From the NCBI GenBank assembly GCA_016704535.1, contig JADIZZ010000008.1:17105-81104 (forward strand): a stretch of 64,000 nucleotides of DNA, given 5' to 3'. Below, in pieces: positions 1-10,531 of this stretch. The first letter of the stretch is position 1. Each line of letters starts with the position of its first letter. The stretch comes from Betaproteobacteria bacterium (GTDB lineage Bacteria; Pseudomonadota; Gammaproteobacteria; Burkholderiales; Burkholderiaceae_C). A program made the position numbers and the translations under genes. The notes under the pieces are model-generated. The model saw only the letters and a list, made by a program, of their open reading frames with translations, was not told the origin of the DNA and did no database searches.

Positions 1-1518
1 GAATTCCTGGGCCTTCCGGCGTCCACCGTGTTCCGCCTGCCGCAGATTCCCGCGGGCACGAAGGCCGGTTTCACGCTGGCGCAGAAGATGGTCGGCCGCG
101 CCTGCGGCCTGCCCGAAGGCACGGGCGTGCGCCCGGGCACCTACTGCGAGCCGAAGATGACCAGCATCGGCAGCCAGGACACCACCGGCACGATGACGCG
201 CGACGAGTTGAAGGACCTGGCCTGCCTGGGCTTCAGCGCCGACCTGGTGATGCAGAGCTTCTGCCACACCGCGGCCTACCCGAAGCCGGTGGACGTGAAG
301 ACGCACCGCGACCTGCCGGCCTTCATGAGCAACCGCGGGGGGATTTCCCTGCGCCCGGGCGACGGCATCATCCACAGCTGGCTCAACCGCATGCTGCTGC
401 CCGACACCGTGGGCACCGGCGGCGACAGCCACACGCGCTTCCCCATCGGCATCAGCTTCCCCGCAGGTTCGGGCCTGGTGGCCTTCGGCGCAGCCACCGG
501 CGTGATGCCGCTGGACATGCCCGAGAGCGTGCTGGTGCGCTTCAAGGGCAAGATGCAGCCCGGCGTGACGCTGCGCGACCTGGTGCACGCGATTCCGCTG
601 TTCGCCATCAAGCAGGGCCTGCTGACGGTGGCCAAGGCCGGCAAGGTCAACGAGTTCAGCGGTCGCATCCTCGAGATCGAGGGCCTGCCCGACCTGAAGG
701 TCGAACAGGCTTTTGAACTCAGCGACGCCTCGGCCGAACGCAGCGCCGCCGGCTGCACCATCAAGCTGAACCAGGCGCCGGTGATCGAGTACCTGAACAG
801 CAACGTCGTGCTGCTGAAGAACATGATCGCCCAGGGCTACGCCGACAAGCGCAGCATCGAGCGCCGCATCGCGAAGATGGAAGAGTGGCTGGCCTCACCC
901 GCGCTGCTGGAAGCCGACAAGGACGCCGAGTACGCGCACGTGCTCGAGATCGACATGGACACCATCAAGGAGCCCATCCTCTGCTGCCCGAACGACCCCG
1001 ACGACGCGAAGTTCCTGAGCGAAGTCGCGGGCACCAAGATCGACGAAGCCTTCATCGGCAGCTGCATGACCAACATCGGCCACTTCCGCGCCGCGGCCAA
1101 GCTGCTGGGCGGCCAGCGCGACATCCCGGTCAAGCTGTGGGTGGCGCCGCCGACCAAGATGGACGAGACCGAGCTCATCAAGGAAGGCCATTACGCCAAC
1201 TTCGGCGCCGCCGGCGCCCGCACCGAGATGCCGGGCTGCAGCCTGTGCATGGGCAACCAGGCGCAGGTGCGTGAAGGTGCGACGGTGGTCAGCACCAGCA
1301 CGCGCAACTTCCCGAACCGCCTGGGCAAGAACACCAACGTCTTCCTGGCCTCGGCCGAACTGGCGGCCATCGCCAGCAAGCTGGGCAAGCTGCCGACGCT
1401 GGCCGAGTACCAGCAGGCCATGGGCATCGTGAACGCCGACGGCCCGGCCATCTACCGCTACATGAACTTCGACCAGATCGAGGAGTATGCGGACGTGGCC
1501 AAGGGCGTGACGGCCTGA
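1..1518 (+). CDS. acnB: aconitate hydratase B, C-terminal part (cut by window edge)
   Basis: AcnB interconverts citrate and isocitrate in the TCA cycle (and often 2-methylisocitrate) in the cytoplasm. The frame is open from base 1, so the gene begins upstream. 505 codons are present against about 865 in E. coli AcnB, so roughly 355 residues are missing. The three cysteine ligands of the [4Fe-4S] cluster are seen at window codons 355 (GSCMTN), 413 and 416 (PGCSLC). Their spacing (58 and 3) is close to that of E. coli AcnB. Substrate-loop motifs GGDSHTRFP and STSTRNFPNR are also present. The gene ends at a TGA followed by a hairpin with a TTCG loop. Identification is firm. Confidence 0.97.
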   Translation, partial: EFLGLPASTVFRLPQIPAGTKAGFTLAQKMVGRACGLPEGTGVRPGTYCEPKMTSIGSQDTTGTMTRDELKDLACLGFSADLVMQSFCHTAAYPKPVDVKTHRDLPAFMSNRGGISLRPGDGIIHSWLNRMLLPDTVGTGGDSHTRFPIGISFPAGSGLVAFGAATGVMPLDMPESVLVRFKGKMQPGVTLRDLVHAIPLFAIKQGLLTVAKAGKVNEFSGRILEIEGLPDLKVEQAFELSDASAERSAAGCTIKLNQAPVIEYLNSNVVLLKNMIAQGYADKRSIERRIAKMEEWLASPALLEADKDAEYAHVLEIDMDTIKEPILCCPNDPDDAKFLSEVAGTKIDEAFIGSCMTNIGHFRAAAKLLGGQRDIPVKLWVAPPTKMDETELIKEGHYANFGAAGARTEMPGCSLCMGNQAQVREGATVVSTSTRNFPNRLGKNTNVFLASAELAAIASKLGKLPTLAEYQQAMGIVNADGPAIYRYMNFDQIEEYADVAKGVTA

Positions 1519-1545
1519 CGCGGCAGCGCTGCACGCACCACCTGG

Positions 1546-1567
1546 ACGGCCCGCTTCGGCGGGCCGT
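1546..1567. terminator. hairpin terminator between acnB and nsrR
   Basis: A perfect 9-bp stem (ACGGCCCGC / GCGGGCCGT) closed by a TTCG tetraloop lies 28 bases after the acnB stop. It also lies just past the end of the convergent nsrR gene. There is no long T tract, so it may work in both directions or with help. Seen directly; the terminator role is inferred. Confidence 0.6.
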
Positions 1568-1591
1568 TCGCATGGTGCGGCGTGGCGCGAC

Positions 1592-2077
1592 TCACACCTT
1601 GTGCGCGACGCCGCGCGGCCTGCGCTGGGGCGGGGCCATCGGCAGCTCGGGCAGCGGAAAGCGCCGCACGGCCGGCGTCATCAGGTCGGCCAGCGTGACA
1701 CCGTCCAGCACCTCCAGGAAACGCGCCATGGCCTGGTGCAACACCGACTCCAGCCTGCAGCGGCCTGCGAGGCCGCAGGTGTTCAGCGCCGCGTCGAAAC
1801 ACTCCAGCAGCGTGAAGTCGGTTTCGGTGCGTCGGACCACCTCGCCGATGCGGATCTCGCTCGCCGGTGCCATCAAGCGCAGGCCGCCACCGCGGCCGCG
1901 CGTGGTCTCCAGGTAGCCCAGCGCGGCCAGCGACATCACCACCTTCGTGAGGTGGCTGCGCGAGATGCCGTGCGCCTGCCCGATTTCGGTGATCGTCACC
2001 GGCGTGCCGCGCTCCGTCTGCGCGGCGCAGTACATCAGCACACGCAGGCTGTAGTCGGTCCACTTGGTCAGTTGCAT
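1592..2077 (-). CDS. nsrR: NsrR, Rrf2-family nitric-oxide-sensing repressor
   Basis: Rrf2-family regulator of about 161 residues. An N-terminal winged helix begins MQLTKWTDYSLRVLMY, the typical NsrR start. Three cysteines at residues 93, 101 and 107 (ECF, NTCGLAGRC) fit the [2Fe-2S]/[4Fe-4S] ligand set of NsrR. NO destroys the cluster and relieves repression of nitrosative-stress genes. The ATG at 2077 was chosen over an upstream in-frame ATG (2113) because family homology begins there and a GGGAG ribosome site precedes it. The gene points away from nrfHA, and a NsrR-like operator lies in the shared upstream region, so nrfHA is a likely direct target. Confidence 0.9.
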   Translation of the reverse strand: MQLTKWTDYSLRVLMYCAAQTERGTPVTITEIGQAHGISRSHLTKVVMSLAALGYLETTRGRGGGLRLMAPASEIRIGEVVRRTETDFTLLECFDAALNTCGLAGRCRLESVLHQAMARFLEVLDGVTLADLMTPAVRRFPLPELPMAPPQRRPRGVAHKV

Positions 2078-2184
2078 CGAAGAAGCTCCCGCCGCGCAGC
2101 ATGAGTCGCCCAAGGACGCGATTCTTGCGCTGCATCAAGCAAGTGCGCGGAACGCCGTGACGGCGACGTCGGTTGGCGGTTCAA

Positions 2185-2207
2185 TAGGTGCATCTTAAAT
2201 GAATCTT
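2185..2207 (+). promoter_or_regulatory. putative NsrR operator upstream of nrfHA
   Basis: Two 11-base half sites separated by one base: TAGGTGCATCT, T, AAATGAATCTT. Compared with the enterobacterial NsrR consensus (AAGATGCATTT / AAATGCATCTT), 8 of 11 and 10 of 11 bases match. It is the most AT-rich patch in the 180-base space between nsrR and nrfH, and overlaps a possible -10 element (TCTTAT, 2205-2210). It lies 50 bases before the nrfH start. The neighbouring nsrR gene supports the assignment. Confidence 0.7.
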
Positions 2208-2257
2208 ATGTCGGCAGCCGCGGGGCGGCCGGCCATCGGCACCGTGCGGAGCAGGCT

Positions 2258-2770
2258 GTGAAGACGAGACGAGCGAACACGCAACGCGGCCTGGCCGGCC
2301 CCACTTGGCTGCTGGTGCTGCTGGCCGTGGTGGCGGGCATCGCCGCGGGCATCGGCGGCTACACGATGGTCTACGCCGAGGGGCTGTCGTACATGAGCTC
2401 CGACCCCAAGGTCTGCGCCAACTGCCACATCATGAATTCGCAGTACGACTCGTGGCAGAAGTCCAGCCACCACGCGGTGGCGGGCTGCGTCGACTGCCAT
2501 CTGCCGCACGACTTCGTCGGCAAGTGGACGGCCAAGGCCGTCAACGGCTGGCACCACTCGAAGGCCTTCACCACGCAGGACTTCCACGAACCCATCGCCA
2601 TCAAGCCGCCCAACAGCCGCATCCTGCAGGCCAACTGCCTGGCCTGCCACGGCGACCTGGTGCACGAGGCCGCCGGCGAGACGGGCCGCCCCGGTGAATT
2701 CACCTGCGTGCACTGCCACCAGACCGTCGGCCATGGCGTGCGCGCCGGCCTCGGCGGGCCCTCTTCCTGA
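2258..2770 (+). CDS. nrfH: NrfH, NapC/NirT-family tetraheme cytochrome c
   Basis: Membrane-anchored quinol dehydrogenase that passes electrons from the menaquinol/quinol pool to NrfA. One N-terminal membrane helix (about residues 16-39) is followed by a periplasmic domain. That domain holds four CxxCH heme sites: CANCH (53-57), CVDCH (77-81), CLACH (127-131) and CVHCH (150-154). The methionine two residues after the first heme motif (CANCHIM) fits the unusual heme-1 ligand of NrfH. Length 170 residues is normal. It starts at a GTG and is followed after 14 bases by nrfA, so the two are surely co-transcribed. Its N-terminal NTQRG is shared with NrfA. Confidence 0.93.
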   Translation: MKTRRANTQRGLAGPTWLLVLLAVVAGIAAGIGGYTMVYAEGLSYMSSDPKVCANCHIMNSQYDSWQKSSHHAVAGCVDCHLPHDFVGKWTAKAVNGWHHSKAFTTQDFHEPIAIKPPNSRILQANCLACHGDLVHEAAGETGRPGEFTCVHCHQTVGHGVRAGLGGPSS

Positions 2771-2784
2771 ATCCGGAGCTTGTC

Positions 2785-4305
<1,521 letters not shown>

Positions 4306-4323
4306 GTTCGCGTCGGCGCGACG

Positions 4324-7300
4324 CTAGGGCGCGACCTCGGCCTCGACCGCGTCCACGCCCTGCGGCGCAAAGCTGTGCTGCGGGCAGTCGTGCCAGGTGC
4401 CGCTGCGCTGAACGCGCAGCCGCGTCTCAGGGCCGCGCCGGTAGGCGAAGGGCACGCCCGCCCAGGTGAAACGCAGCGCGCCGTCGGGCGGGATCTCGGC
4501 CAGGTCCAGCAGCACCGGCTGGAAGTGCACCAGGCCGTCGCGCACGCGCAGGCCCAGTTCGCCCCAGCGCGTGAGGATCTCTTCCTTCACCTGCCCCGTC
4601 ATGCCCGGCTGCTGCGCGCCGCCCTCGCCCGGGGTGTGGCTGTAGGGGTCGGCGGGGAAGGCGCCGTAGTCGGCCACGCTCTTGCGGTAACCCAGGCCGT
4701 CGCGCACGCGGCGATACAACTGCTGCAGCGCTGGGCCTTCGGGTGCGCCCAGGTCGGCAGCCTCGAACACGCGTTCCTGCACCGCCAGCAACAGCTTGGC
4801 CACCATGTGCCAGTAGATGCAGCCCAGGCCCTCGTAGCCGAACATCGTGCCCGAGCGGCCGGTGAATTCGTGGTGCTTCAGCAGCCGCTCGTAGGCCTCG
4901 GCCAGCGGCAGCACATCAGGCCCCAGGTCGGCCGCGGCCGCTTCCAGGTCGCCGCGGTTGGCCAGTGCGGGGGCGAAGCGCACGGTGCCGTCGCTCTGCT
5001 GCTGCAGCAGGTCGCTGCGGCCGGCGGCCAGCAGGCGCTGCACCATGGGCAAGGCCAGCGCCTCGGCGTCGAGCCGGTTTCGCTCCAGGAAGCCAGGCAG
5101 CGCGCGGTCAGGGTAGAGCAGGAAGGAACGGCGCCCGGGCGTGTACAGCGCACTGGCGAAGAGCGTCTCCAGCAGCGCCACCGCATCGGCCAGGGAGAGC
5201 AGTCCGCAGGACAGCAGCGCCACCTGCCCTTCCAGCATCGGATAGAGCCGGCCGACTTCGGCACCGCCGGGCGTGAACTGCACCAGCTTGTAGCTGTCGA
5301 AGAGCCCGTCGTCGCGGCGCGCGGCGTGCAGCGTAGCGTCGACCAGCGGCAGCAGGTCGCGCGCCAATTCGGTCAGCAGACCGGCAGGCGCGCGCGCCGG
5401 CGTGCGGCCGGCGGCACCGGTGTAGGCGGCTGCGCGCCAGGGGTCGAGGATGGCGCCGGCACCGTCGAGAAAGGTGCGGCGCGCGGTGGCGTCGTGCACC
5501 GCCGAAAGCGGCGTCGCACGCACCAGCGCGTCGAACTGCTGCAGGGCCTGCAGCGTGGGCGCTGTCAGCGTGAAGCTGCGCTCGGCCCCGGGCAGTGCGA
5601 GCAGGAAACAGAGGAAGCGCCGCAGATGCGCCAGCGTGACGACCGACAGCCCGTTGCCCACCAGCGCGTTGTTGGCGTCGTTCCACTCCGGACGCTGCGT
5701 GTGCAGCCACAGCCCGCCGCCGGGCAACAGCGAGCCGGCCTTGGCCAGCAGGATGATCGCCAGCTTCTCGCCCAGCGTGGCCAGCACCGGCAGGCCGTCG
5801 TCGGCGCAGACGCGCAGCCCGTCGCTGCCCAGGCGTTGCGCGCGCCGTGGCGCGCTGGTGCGCCGGCTCGTCGAAGTGAATCGTGTGCTTGGGCGCCACC
5901 ACCTGCGCGGCATGCGGCTTCAGGCGGTAGGGGATGTCGGCGAAGCTGAACAGCGCTCGGTCCCACAACGAAGGCAGCAGCGCCGGGTCGTGCGCCTGCG
6001 CGGCCTCCATCAACTTCAACAGGTAGATCACCTGGTGGTCACCCCAGTAGCCGATGTGACTCCAGGGGTTGCCGTGCTCGATGACCTCCCAATCGATGCC
6101 ATTGCGGCCGATGCGGTAGGGGTTGTAGCCGTCGGGTGACATCGCACCCAGGAAGGTGGCGATCATCGAGCCGGCGTAGGCCGGCACGCTGGCCAGCAGC
6201 GCTTCCCAGTTCTGGAAGATGTCGCGCCAATTGCCCTGGTGGTCGAGCACGCGCCGGCCCTGCGCATCGCGCACGCGGATGGCGAAACGGTTCCACGGCC
6301 GACTCGGGTCACCGTGGCGGCGGCTGAAGGTAAGCGGCAGGTATTCCAGCACCAGGCGCTCGGCCTGCGCGCCGCCGCCGTCGCGGGCCGCCTGCAGCGC
6401 GAAGCTGCGCTCGACCTGCGCCGGCCAGCCCGCAGCCGTGTCAGCCAGCGCCGCGCCCAGCGCGTGGTGGCGCTGGCGCACGAAGGCCAGCAGGTCGTCG
6501 CGGTCGAAGCGTGTGCCGTCGACGAACACACCGCCGCGCATGATGTTGAACAGCACGTTGGCGCGGTGGTGCGCCGCGGCCATGAGGTCGGCCGACTGCT
6601 GGAAGCCGTCGGCACGCGAGAGCAGTTCGTCCAGCCCGGCATCGTTGCGCTGGCGCGCGGCGACGATCTCCGGCACCGTGCCACCGCCGGCGGCGAGCCG
6701 CTGCGCCAATTCGAAGGCCTGCACCTGCGAGCGCGGGCCATCGATCACGATGTGCCATTCGCAAGCCTCGGGCCCGAGCGTGGTGTCGAAGTTGACGAGG
6801 AAGGCGCCACGCCGGCCACGGGTCAGCGTCTCGGCCTCGACGGCGTCGCCGCGGCAGAAGGCCGCCACCTGTTGCGCCGACAGCAGCGTGCGCGCGCCCG
6901 GCGGCACGCCGGCATGCCAGGCCGTCAGCGCCTCGAAACACTCCTTGGGCTCGGCGCGGTCCCAGATCTGCGCGTACAGCGTGAACAACCCCAGGCGGCC
7001 GCCCGCGGCAGCCTCGTTCCATTTGTAGGCGTCGGTCAGGCTGCTCATCGTCTGCGAGACCTTCACGCCGATGCCGGGTGGCAGCAGGTTCAGCACGCCG
7101 TCCAGCACGCGCACCGGGCGGGGCCTCGCGGACGGGTCGACCTGCTCCAGCCGCGCGCTGCGCACCAGGCCCAGCGCGGCGGCGGTGAACCACTCGTACT
7201 GGAAGGCCAGCCGGCCCGACGGGTGCACCTCGCGGAAGCGGATGCGCGTGCCCGACAGGTTCTTCCACACCGAGCGCTGCGGCGCCACCACGCCCGGGCG

Positions 7301-7609
7301 CGGCGCAAAGGGCTCCCAGAGCTCGCGGCCGACCGGCCCGTCGATCAGGATCCAGGTGCGCGGCCCCGTGTGTTCCCAGCGCGCGTGGATCTTGTCCACC
7401 GTCTCGTAGGGCAGGAAGGCGCCATCCTCGTCGTGCCGGCCCGCGGCCAGCGAGCCGGCGCTGGAGACGAAGGCCCAAAGGTCGCTGTCGCCGGCCAGCA
7501 CCATGAAGAACGGCGGCAACTGGTCGACGCCGTCGATGCGGTACCAGGTCTCGCCGGCGTCGACGACGAACACACCGACTGGCGGGGGTTCCGTTGAAAG
7601 CGCTTTCAT
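4324..7609 (-). pseudogene. large conserved protein, glycosidase/phosphorylase-like, with one frameshift
   Basis: Two overlapping minus-strand frames join into one about 1,094-residue protein if one extra base near 5855 (a GCGCGCG run) is removed. The first frame reads to FDEPAHQRATAR, and the second resumes at QRLGSDGLRVCADDG. I do not recognise the family by name. Repeated aromatic and acidic motifs (GNPWSHIGYWGDHQ, RPEWNDANNALVG) resemble the alpha/alpha-barrel catalytic regions of glucan phosphorylases and glycosidases, so a carbohydrate role is inferred only. There is no signal peptide. The ATG at 7609 (MKALSTEPP) is chosen because homology-like sequence starts there. A LacI-type palindrome overlaps this start codon. 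It is either a pseudogene or an intact gene with a sequencing error. Confidence 0.6.
7595..7608. promoter_or_regulatory. LacI-family-like operator palindrome
   Basis: The perfect 14-base palindrome TGAAAGCGCTTTCA matches the operator type of LacI/GalR-family sugar regulators (central CG, flanking A and T runs). It overlaps the first codons of the large minus-strand gene and lies about 65 bases upstream of glnS. No LacI-family gene is in the window. A chance palindrome in coding sequence cannot be excluded. Confidence 0.4.
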
Positions 7610-7673
7610 ATCGGCGCGCATCATAGCGGGGACCGCCGATAGAATCAAAGGCATCCGTCGACCCGCCGAGCGC

Positions 7674-9488
7674 ATGGCCACAGACCCGAAAGATCCGAAA
7701 GCCGGCCCCGCGGTGCCCGCCAAGCCGAGCAACTTCCTGCGCGGCATCGTCGAACGCGACCTCGAGACCGGCACCTACGCCGGCCGCCACTTCGGCGGCA
7801 GCCCTGGCGACGCCGCGCACCACGCCGCCGGCCCGCTGGACGCGGCGAAGATCCGCACCCGTTTCCCACCCGAGCCCAATGGCTACCTGCACGTGGGCCA
7901 CGCCAAGAGCATCTGCCTGAACTTCGGCCTGGCGCGCGACTACGGCGGCATCTGCCACCTGCGCTTCGACGACACCAACCCCGAGAAGGAAGAGCAGGAG
8001 TACGTCGACGCCATCATCGAGGCCGTGCACTGGCTGGGTTTCGACTGGAACGTGGACGGCCCCAGCGGCACGGTCAGCCACCTCTTCTACGCCAGCGACT
8101 ACTTCGGCTTCATGTACCGCGCCGCCGAGGCGCTGGTGCAGGCCGGGCTGGCCTACGTCGACGAGCAGACGGCGGAGGAGATGCGCGCCAAGCGCGGCGA
8201 CTTCAACACCCCCGGCACCGCCAGCCCCTACCGCTGCCGCACGCCGCAAGAGAACCTGGCGCGCCTGCGCGAGATGCGCGACGGCAAGCTGGCCGACGGC
8301 GCCGCCGTGCTGCGCGCGAAGATCGACCTCGCGTCGCCCAACATCAACCTGCGCGACCCCACGCTCTACCGCATCAAGCGCGCCACGCACCAAAACACCG
8401 GCGACCTGTGGTGCATCTACCCGATGTACACCTACGCCCACCCCATCGAGGACGCGCTGGAGTGCATCACGCACAGCATCTGCACGCTGGAGTTCGAAGA
8501 CCAGCGCCCCTTCTACGACTGGCTGCTGGAACACCTGGCCGACCTGGGCCTGCTGGCGCGCCCGCTGCCGCGGCAGCACGAGTTCGGGCGCCTGAACCTG
8601 AGCTACATCGTCACCAGCAAGCGCAAGCTGCGGCAGCTGGTGGAAGAAGGCCACGTCACCGGCTGGGACGACCCGCGCATGCCCACGCTCTTCGGCATGC
8701 GCCGGCGCGGCTACACGCCCGAAAGCATCCGCGCGATGGCCGACGGCAGCGGCGCCAGCAAGACCAACATCTGGCTCGACTACAGTGTGCTCGACGGCTG
8801 CCTGCGCGCCGACCTCGAAGGCCAGGCGCCGCGCGCGATGGCCGTGCTCGACCCGCTGAAGCTGGTGCTGACCAACTGGGTCGAGGCCTACGGCACCGAA
8901 GCCCACCTCGAGCCCTGCACCGCCCCCGCCCACCCGCAGCACCCTGAGCTGGGCCAGCGCCAATTCATGCTGGCGCGCGAGGTCTGGATCGAGCGCGACG
9001 ACTTCGCCGAGGTGCCGGCCAAGGGCTTCTTCCGGCTTTTCCCCGGCAACAAGGTGCGCCTGAAGTACGGCCTGGTGGTGGAGTGCACCGGCTGCGAGAA
9101 GGACGCCGGCGGACGCGTGACGAAAGTGCTGGCCCGGGTAGTGCCCGACACCCGCAGCGGCACACCCGGGGCTGACGCCGTGAAGGTCAAGGGCACCATC
9201 ACCTGGGTGGGCGTGGCCGATGCGCTGCCGGTCACGCTGAACCTCTACGACCGCCTCTACACCGAAGCCCAGCCCGAGGCGGGCGGGCGTGACCACCTCA
9301 CGGTGCTGAATCCGAAGAGCCTGGTGGTGGCCCAGGGCTGGCTGGAACCTTCGCTGGCCGGCACGCCGGCCGAAGCGCGATTCCAGTTCGAGCGCCACGG
9401 CTACTTCATCGCCGACCGCGTGGAGCACCGGTCGGACGCACCGGTGTTCAATCGCATCACCACGCTGCGCGACGGCTGGGGCGCCTGA
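7674..9488 (+). CDS. glnS: glutaminyl-tRNA synthetase
   Basis: Class I aminoacyl-tRNA synthetase that charges tRNA-Gln with glutamine in the cytoplasm. The HIGH-type motif is YLHVGHAKS, preceded by the family hallmark RFPPEPNG. RFDDTNPEKEEQEYVDAI and the KMSKS-like SKRKL loop follow. 604 residues, with a slightly long N-terminus of about 60 residues before the catalytic core. The ATG at 7674 was chosen over upstream in-frame starts because MATDPKDPK gives a normal GlnRS N-terminus. A -10-like TAGAAT also lies about 30 bases upstream (7639-7644). The C-terminal anticodon-binding barrels are present. Presence of GlnRS fits a beta/gammaproteobacterium. Confidence 0.96.
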   Translation: MATDPKDPKAGPAVPAKPSNFLRGIVERDLETGTYAGRHFGGSPGDAAHHAAGPLDAAKIRTRFPPEPNGYLHVGHAKSICLNFGLARDYGGICHLRFDDTNPEKEEQEYVDAIIEAVHWLGFDWNVDGPSGTVSHLFYASDYFGFMYRAAEALVQAGLAYVDEQTAEEMRAKRGDFNTPGTASPYRCRTPQENLARLREMRDGKLADGAAVLRAKIDLASPNINLRDPTLYRIKRATHQNTGDLWCIYPMYTYAHPIEDALECITHSICTLEFEDQRPFYDWLLEHLADLGLLARPLPRQHEFGRLNLSYIVTSKRKLRQLVEEGHVTGWDDPRMPTLFGMRRRGYTPESIRAMADGSGASKTNIWLDYSVLDGCLRADLEGQAPRAMAVLDPLKLVLTNWVEAYGTEAHLEPCTAPAHPQHPELGQRQFMLAREVWIERDDFAEVPAKGFFRLFPGNKVRLKYGLVVECTGCEKDAGGRVTKVLARVVPDTRSGTPGADAVKVKGTITWVGVADALPVTLNLYDRLYTEAQPEAGGRDHLTVLNPKSLVVAQGWLEPSLAGTPAEARFQFERHGYFIADRVEHRSDAPVFNRITTLRDGWGA

Positions 9489-9530
9489 CGTCAATTTCTG
9501 ATGACCTCGCGTTCACCAGGAGGAGTTGTC

Positions 9531-10019
9531 ATGAACTTGAAGCCGTTCGGGTCGTTGCTGATCGTGACCGCGGCTGCGGTCGCCCCGCCGTCGGTCCAGG
9601 CTGCGGGCGAGGTCAAAGTCAACTTTGCTGCGCCGGAGAAGTTCAGCGACATCGGGATGGGTTCGGTCGACCGCGAGCGTGTGCTGCGCGGTCTGGGCGA
9701 CTTCCTGAAGTCGCTGGGCGCCAAGGGCCTGCCCGATGGACAGACGCTGGAACTGGAGATCACCAACATCGACCTGGCCGGCGAGGTCCGCTTCACCCCC
9801 AAGGGCGACCTGCGCGTGACGCGCGGCCGGGCCGACTGGCCGCAGATCGAGCTTCGCTATACGCTGCGCGCGGGCGAAGCGGTGCTGAAGTCGGGCGACG
9901 CCAAGCTCAGCGACGTCGCCTACACGTCGGGCCGGAGCACACCTGACCTGAAAACCGAGTTCGGCTATGAAAAGCGCATGCTGAGAACCTGGTTCACCGA
10001 GACCTTCGGCAAGCCCTGA
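9531..10019 (+). CDS. DUF3016 domain-containing exported protein
   Basis: A 162-residue protein with a signal peptide ending near VQAAG (residue 25). The rest is a single DUF3016-like domain: VNFAAPEKFSDIG near the start and a conserved YEKRMLRTWF end. Function of the family is unknown; such proteins are small and periplasmic. The ATG at 9531 is chosen because AGGAGG lies about 10 bases upstream and the signal peptide starts there. It follows glnS by 42 bases on the same strand and could be co-transcribed. Confidence 0.8.
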   Translation: MNLKPFGSLLIVTAAAVAPPSVQAAGEVKVNFAAPEKFSDIGMGSVDRERVLRGLGDFLKSLGAKGLPDGQTLELEITNIDLAGEVRFTPKGDLRVTRGRADWPQIELRYTLRAGEAVLKSGDAKLSDVAYTSGRSTPDLKTEFGYEKRMLRTWFTETFGKP

Positions 10020-10065
10020 CTTCTGCCGTCCCCACGACCTACCCCTACCTACCCCTGCGGCCCCC

Positions 10066-10521
10066 ATGACCCTGCCCACTACTGTTCGTCTCGTCCCCCT
10101 GTCCCTGCTGTTGGCCGCCTGCCTGGGCAGCGCGCCAGCCAGCGCCCAGGACGCCCTGACCAAGGCCGCCCAGGAACCCGGCGCTGCCACCACGCCCAGC
10201 GGGCTGGTCTACCGCTCGCTGAAGGACGGCACGGGCCCCAGCCCGCAGGCCACCGACACCGTGCGCGTGCACTACCGGGGCACCTTCCCCGACGGGCGCG
10301 AGTTCGACAGCAGCTACAAGCGCGGCAAGCCGACCAGCTTCCCGCTGAACCGCGTCATCAAGTGCTGGACCGAAGGCGTGCAGCGCATCAAGGTGGGCGG
10401 CAAGGCCAAGCTCACTTGCCCGGCCGCCATCGCCTACGGGGACCGCGGCGCCGGTAGCGACATCCCGCCGGGTGCGACGCTGCAGTTCGAGGTCGAGCTG
10501 CTGGGCATCGAAGGCAAGTGA
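10066..10521 (+). CDS. FKBP-type peptidyl-prolyl cis-trans isomerase, exported
   Basis: Protein-folding helper of the cell envelope. An N-terminal export signal (residues 1-28) contains LLLAAC, so it may be a lipoprotein or be cleaved at ASAQ. The FKBP domain spans about residues 45-151, with VRVHYRGTFPDGREFDSSY, the active-site region and the C-terminal IPPGATLQFEVELLGI. Length 151 residues is right for a minimal single-domain FKBP of the FkpA/FklB type without the N-terminal dimerisation helices. It converges with the DUF808 gene, with only 10 bases between their stops. Confidence 0.9.
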   Translation: MTLPTTVRLVPLSLLLAACLGSAPASAQDALTKAAQEPGAATTPSGLVYRSLKDGTGPSPQATDTVRVHYRGTFPDGREFDSSYKRGKPTSFPLNRVIKCWTEGVQRIKVGGKAKLTCPAAIAYGDRGAGSDIPPGATLQFEVELLGIEGK

Positions 10522-10531
10522 CGCTTGCCCT
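10510..10531. terminator. possible bidirectional terminator hairpin
   Basis: GAAGGCAAG and CTTGCCCTTC form an imperfect stem with loop TGACG. It overlaps the end of the FKBP gene and fills the space before the convergent DUF808 stop. Short and partly within coding sequence, so only a suggestion. Confidence 0.35.

Noticed and set aside
4375..5949. Plus-strand open frame of 524 codons opposite the glycosidase-like gene
   Set aside because: Gln/Arg/Ala/His-rich mirror frame of a real coding strand.
6441..9494. Minus-strand open frame of 1,017 codons across glnS and the glycosidase-like gene
   Set aside because: It is antisense to well-identified genes, has the Ala/Arg/Gly/His-rich composition of GC-rich shadow frames and shows no known motif.
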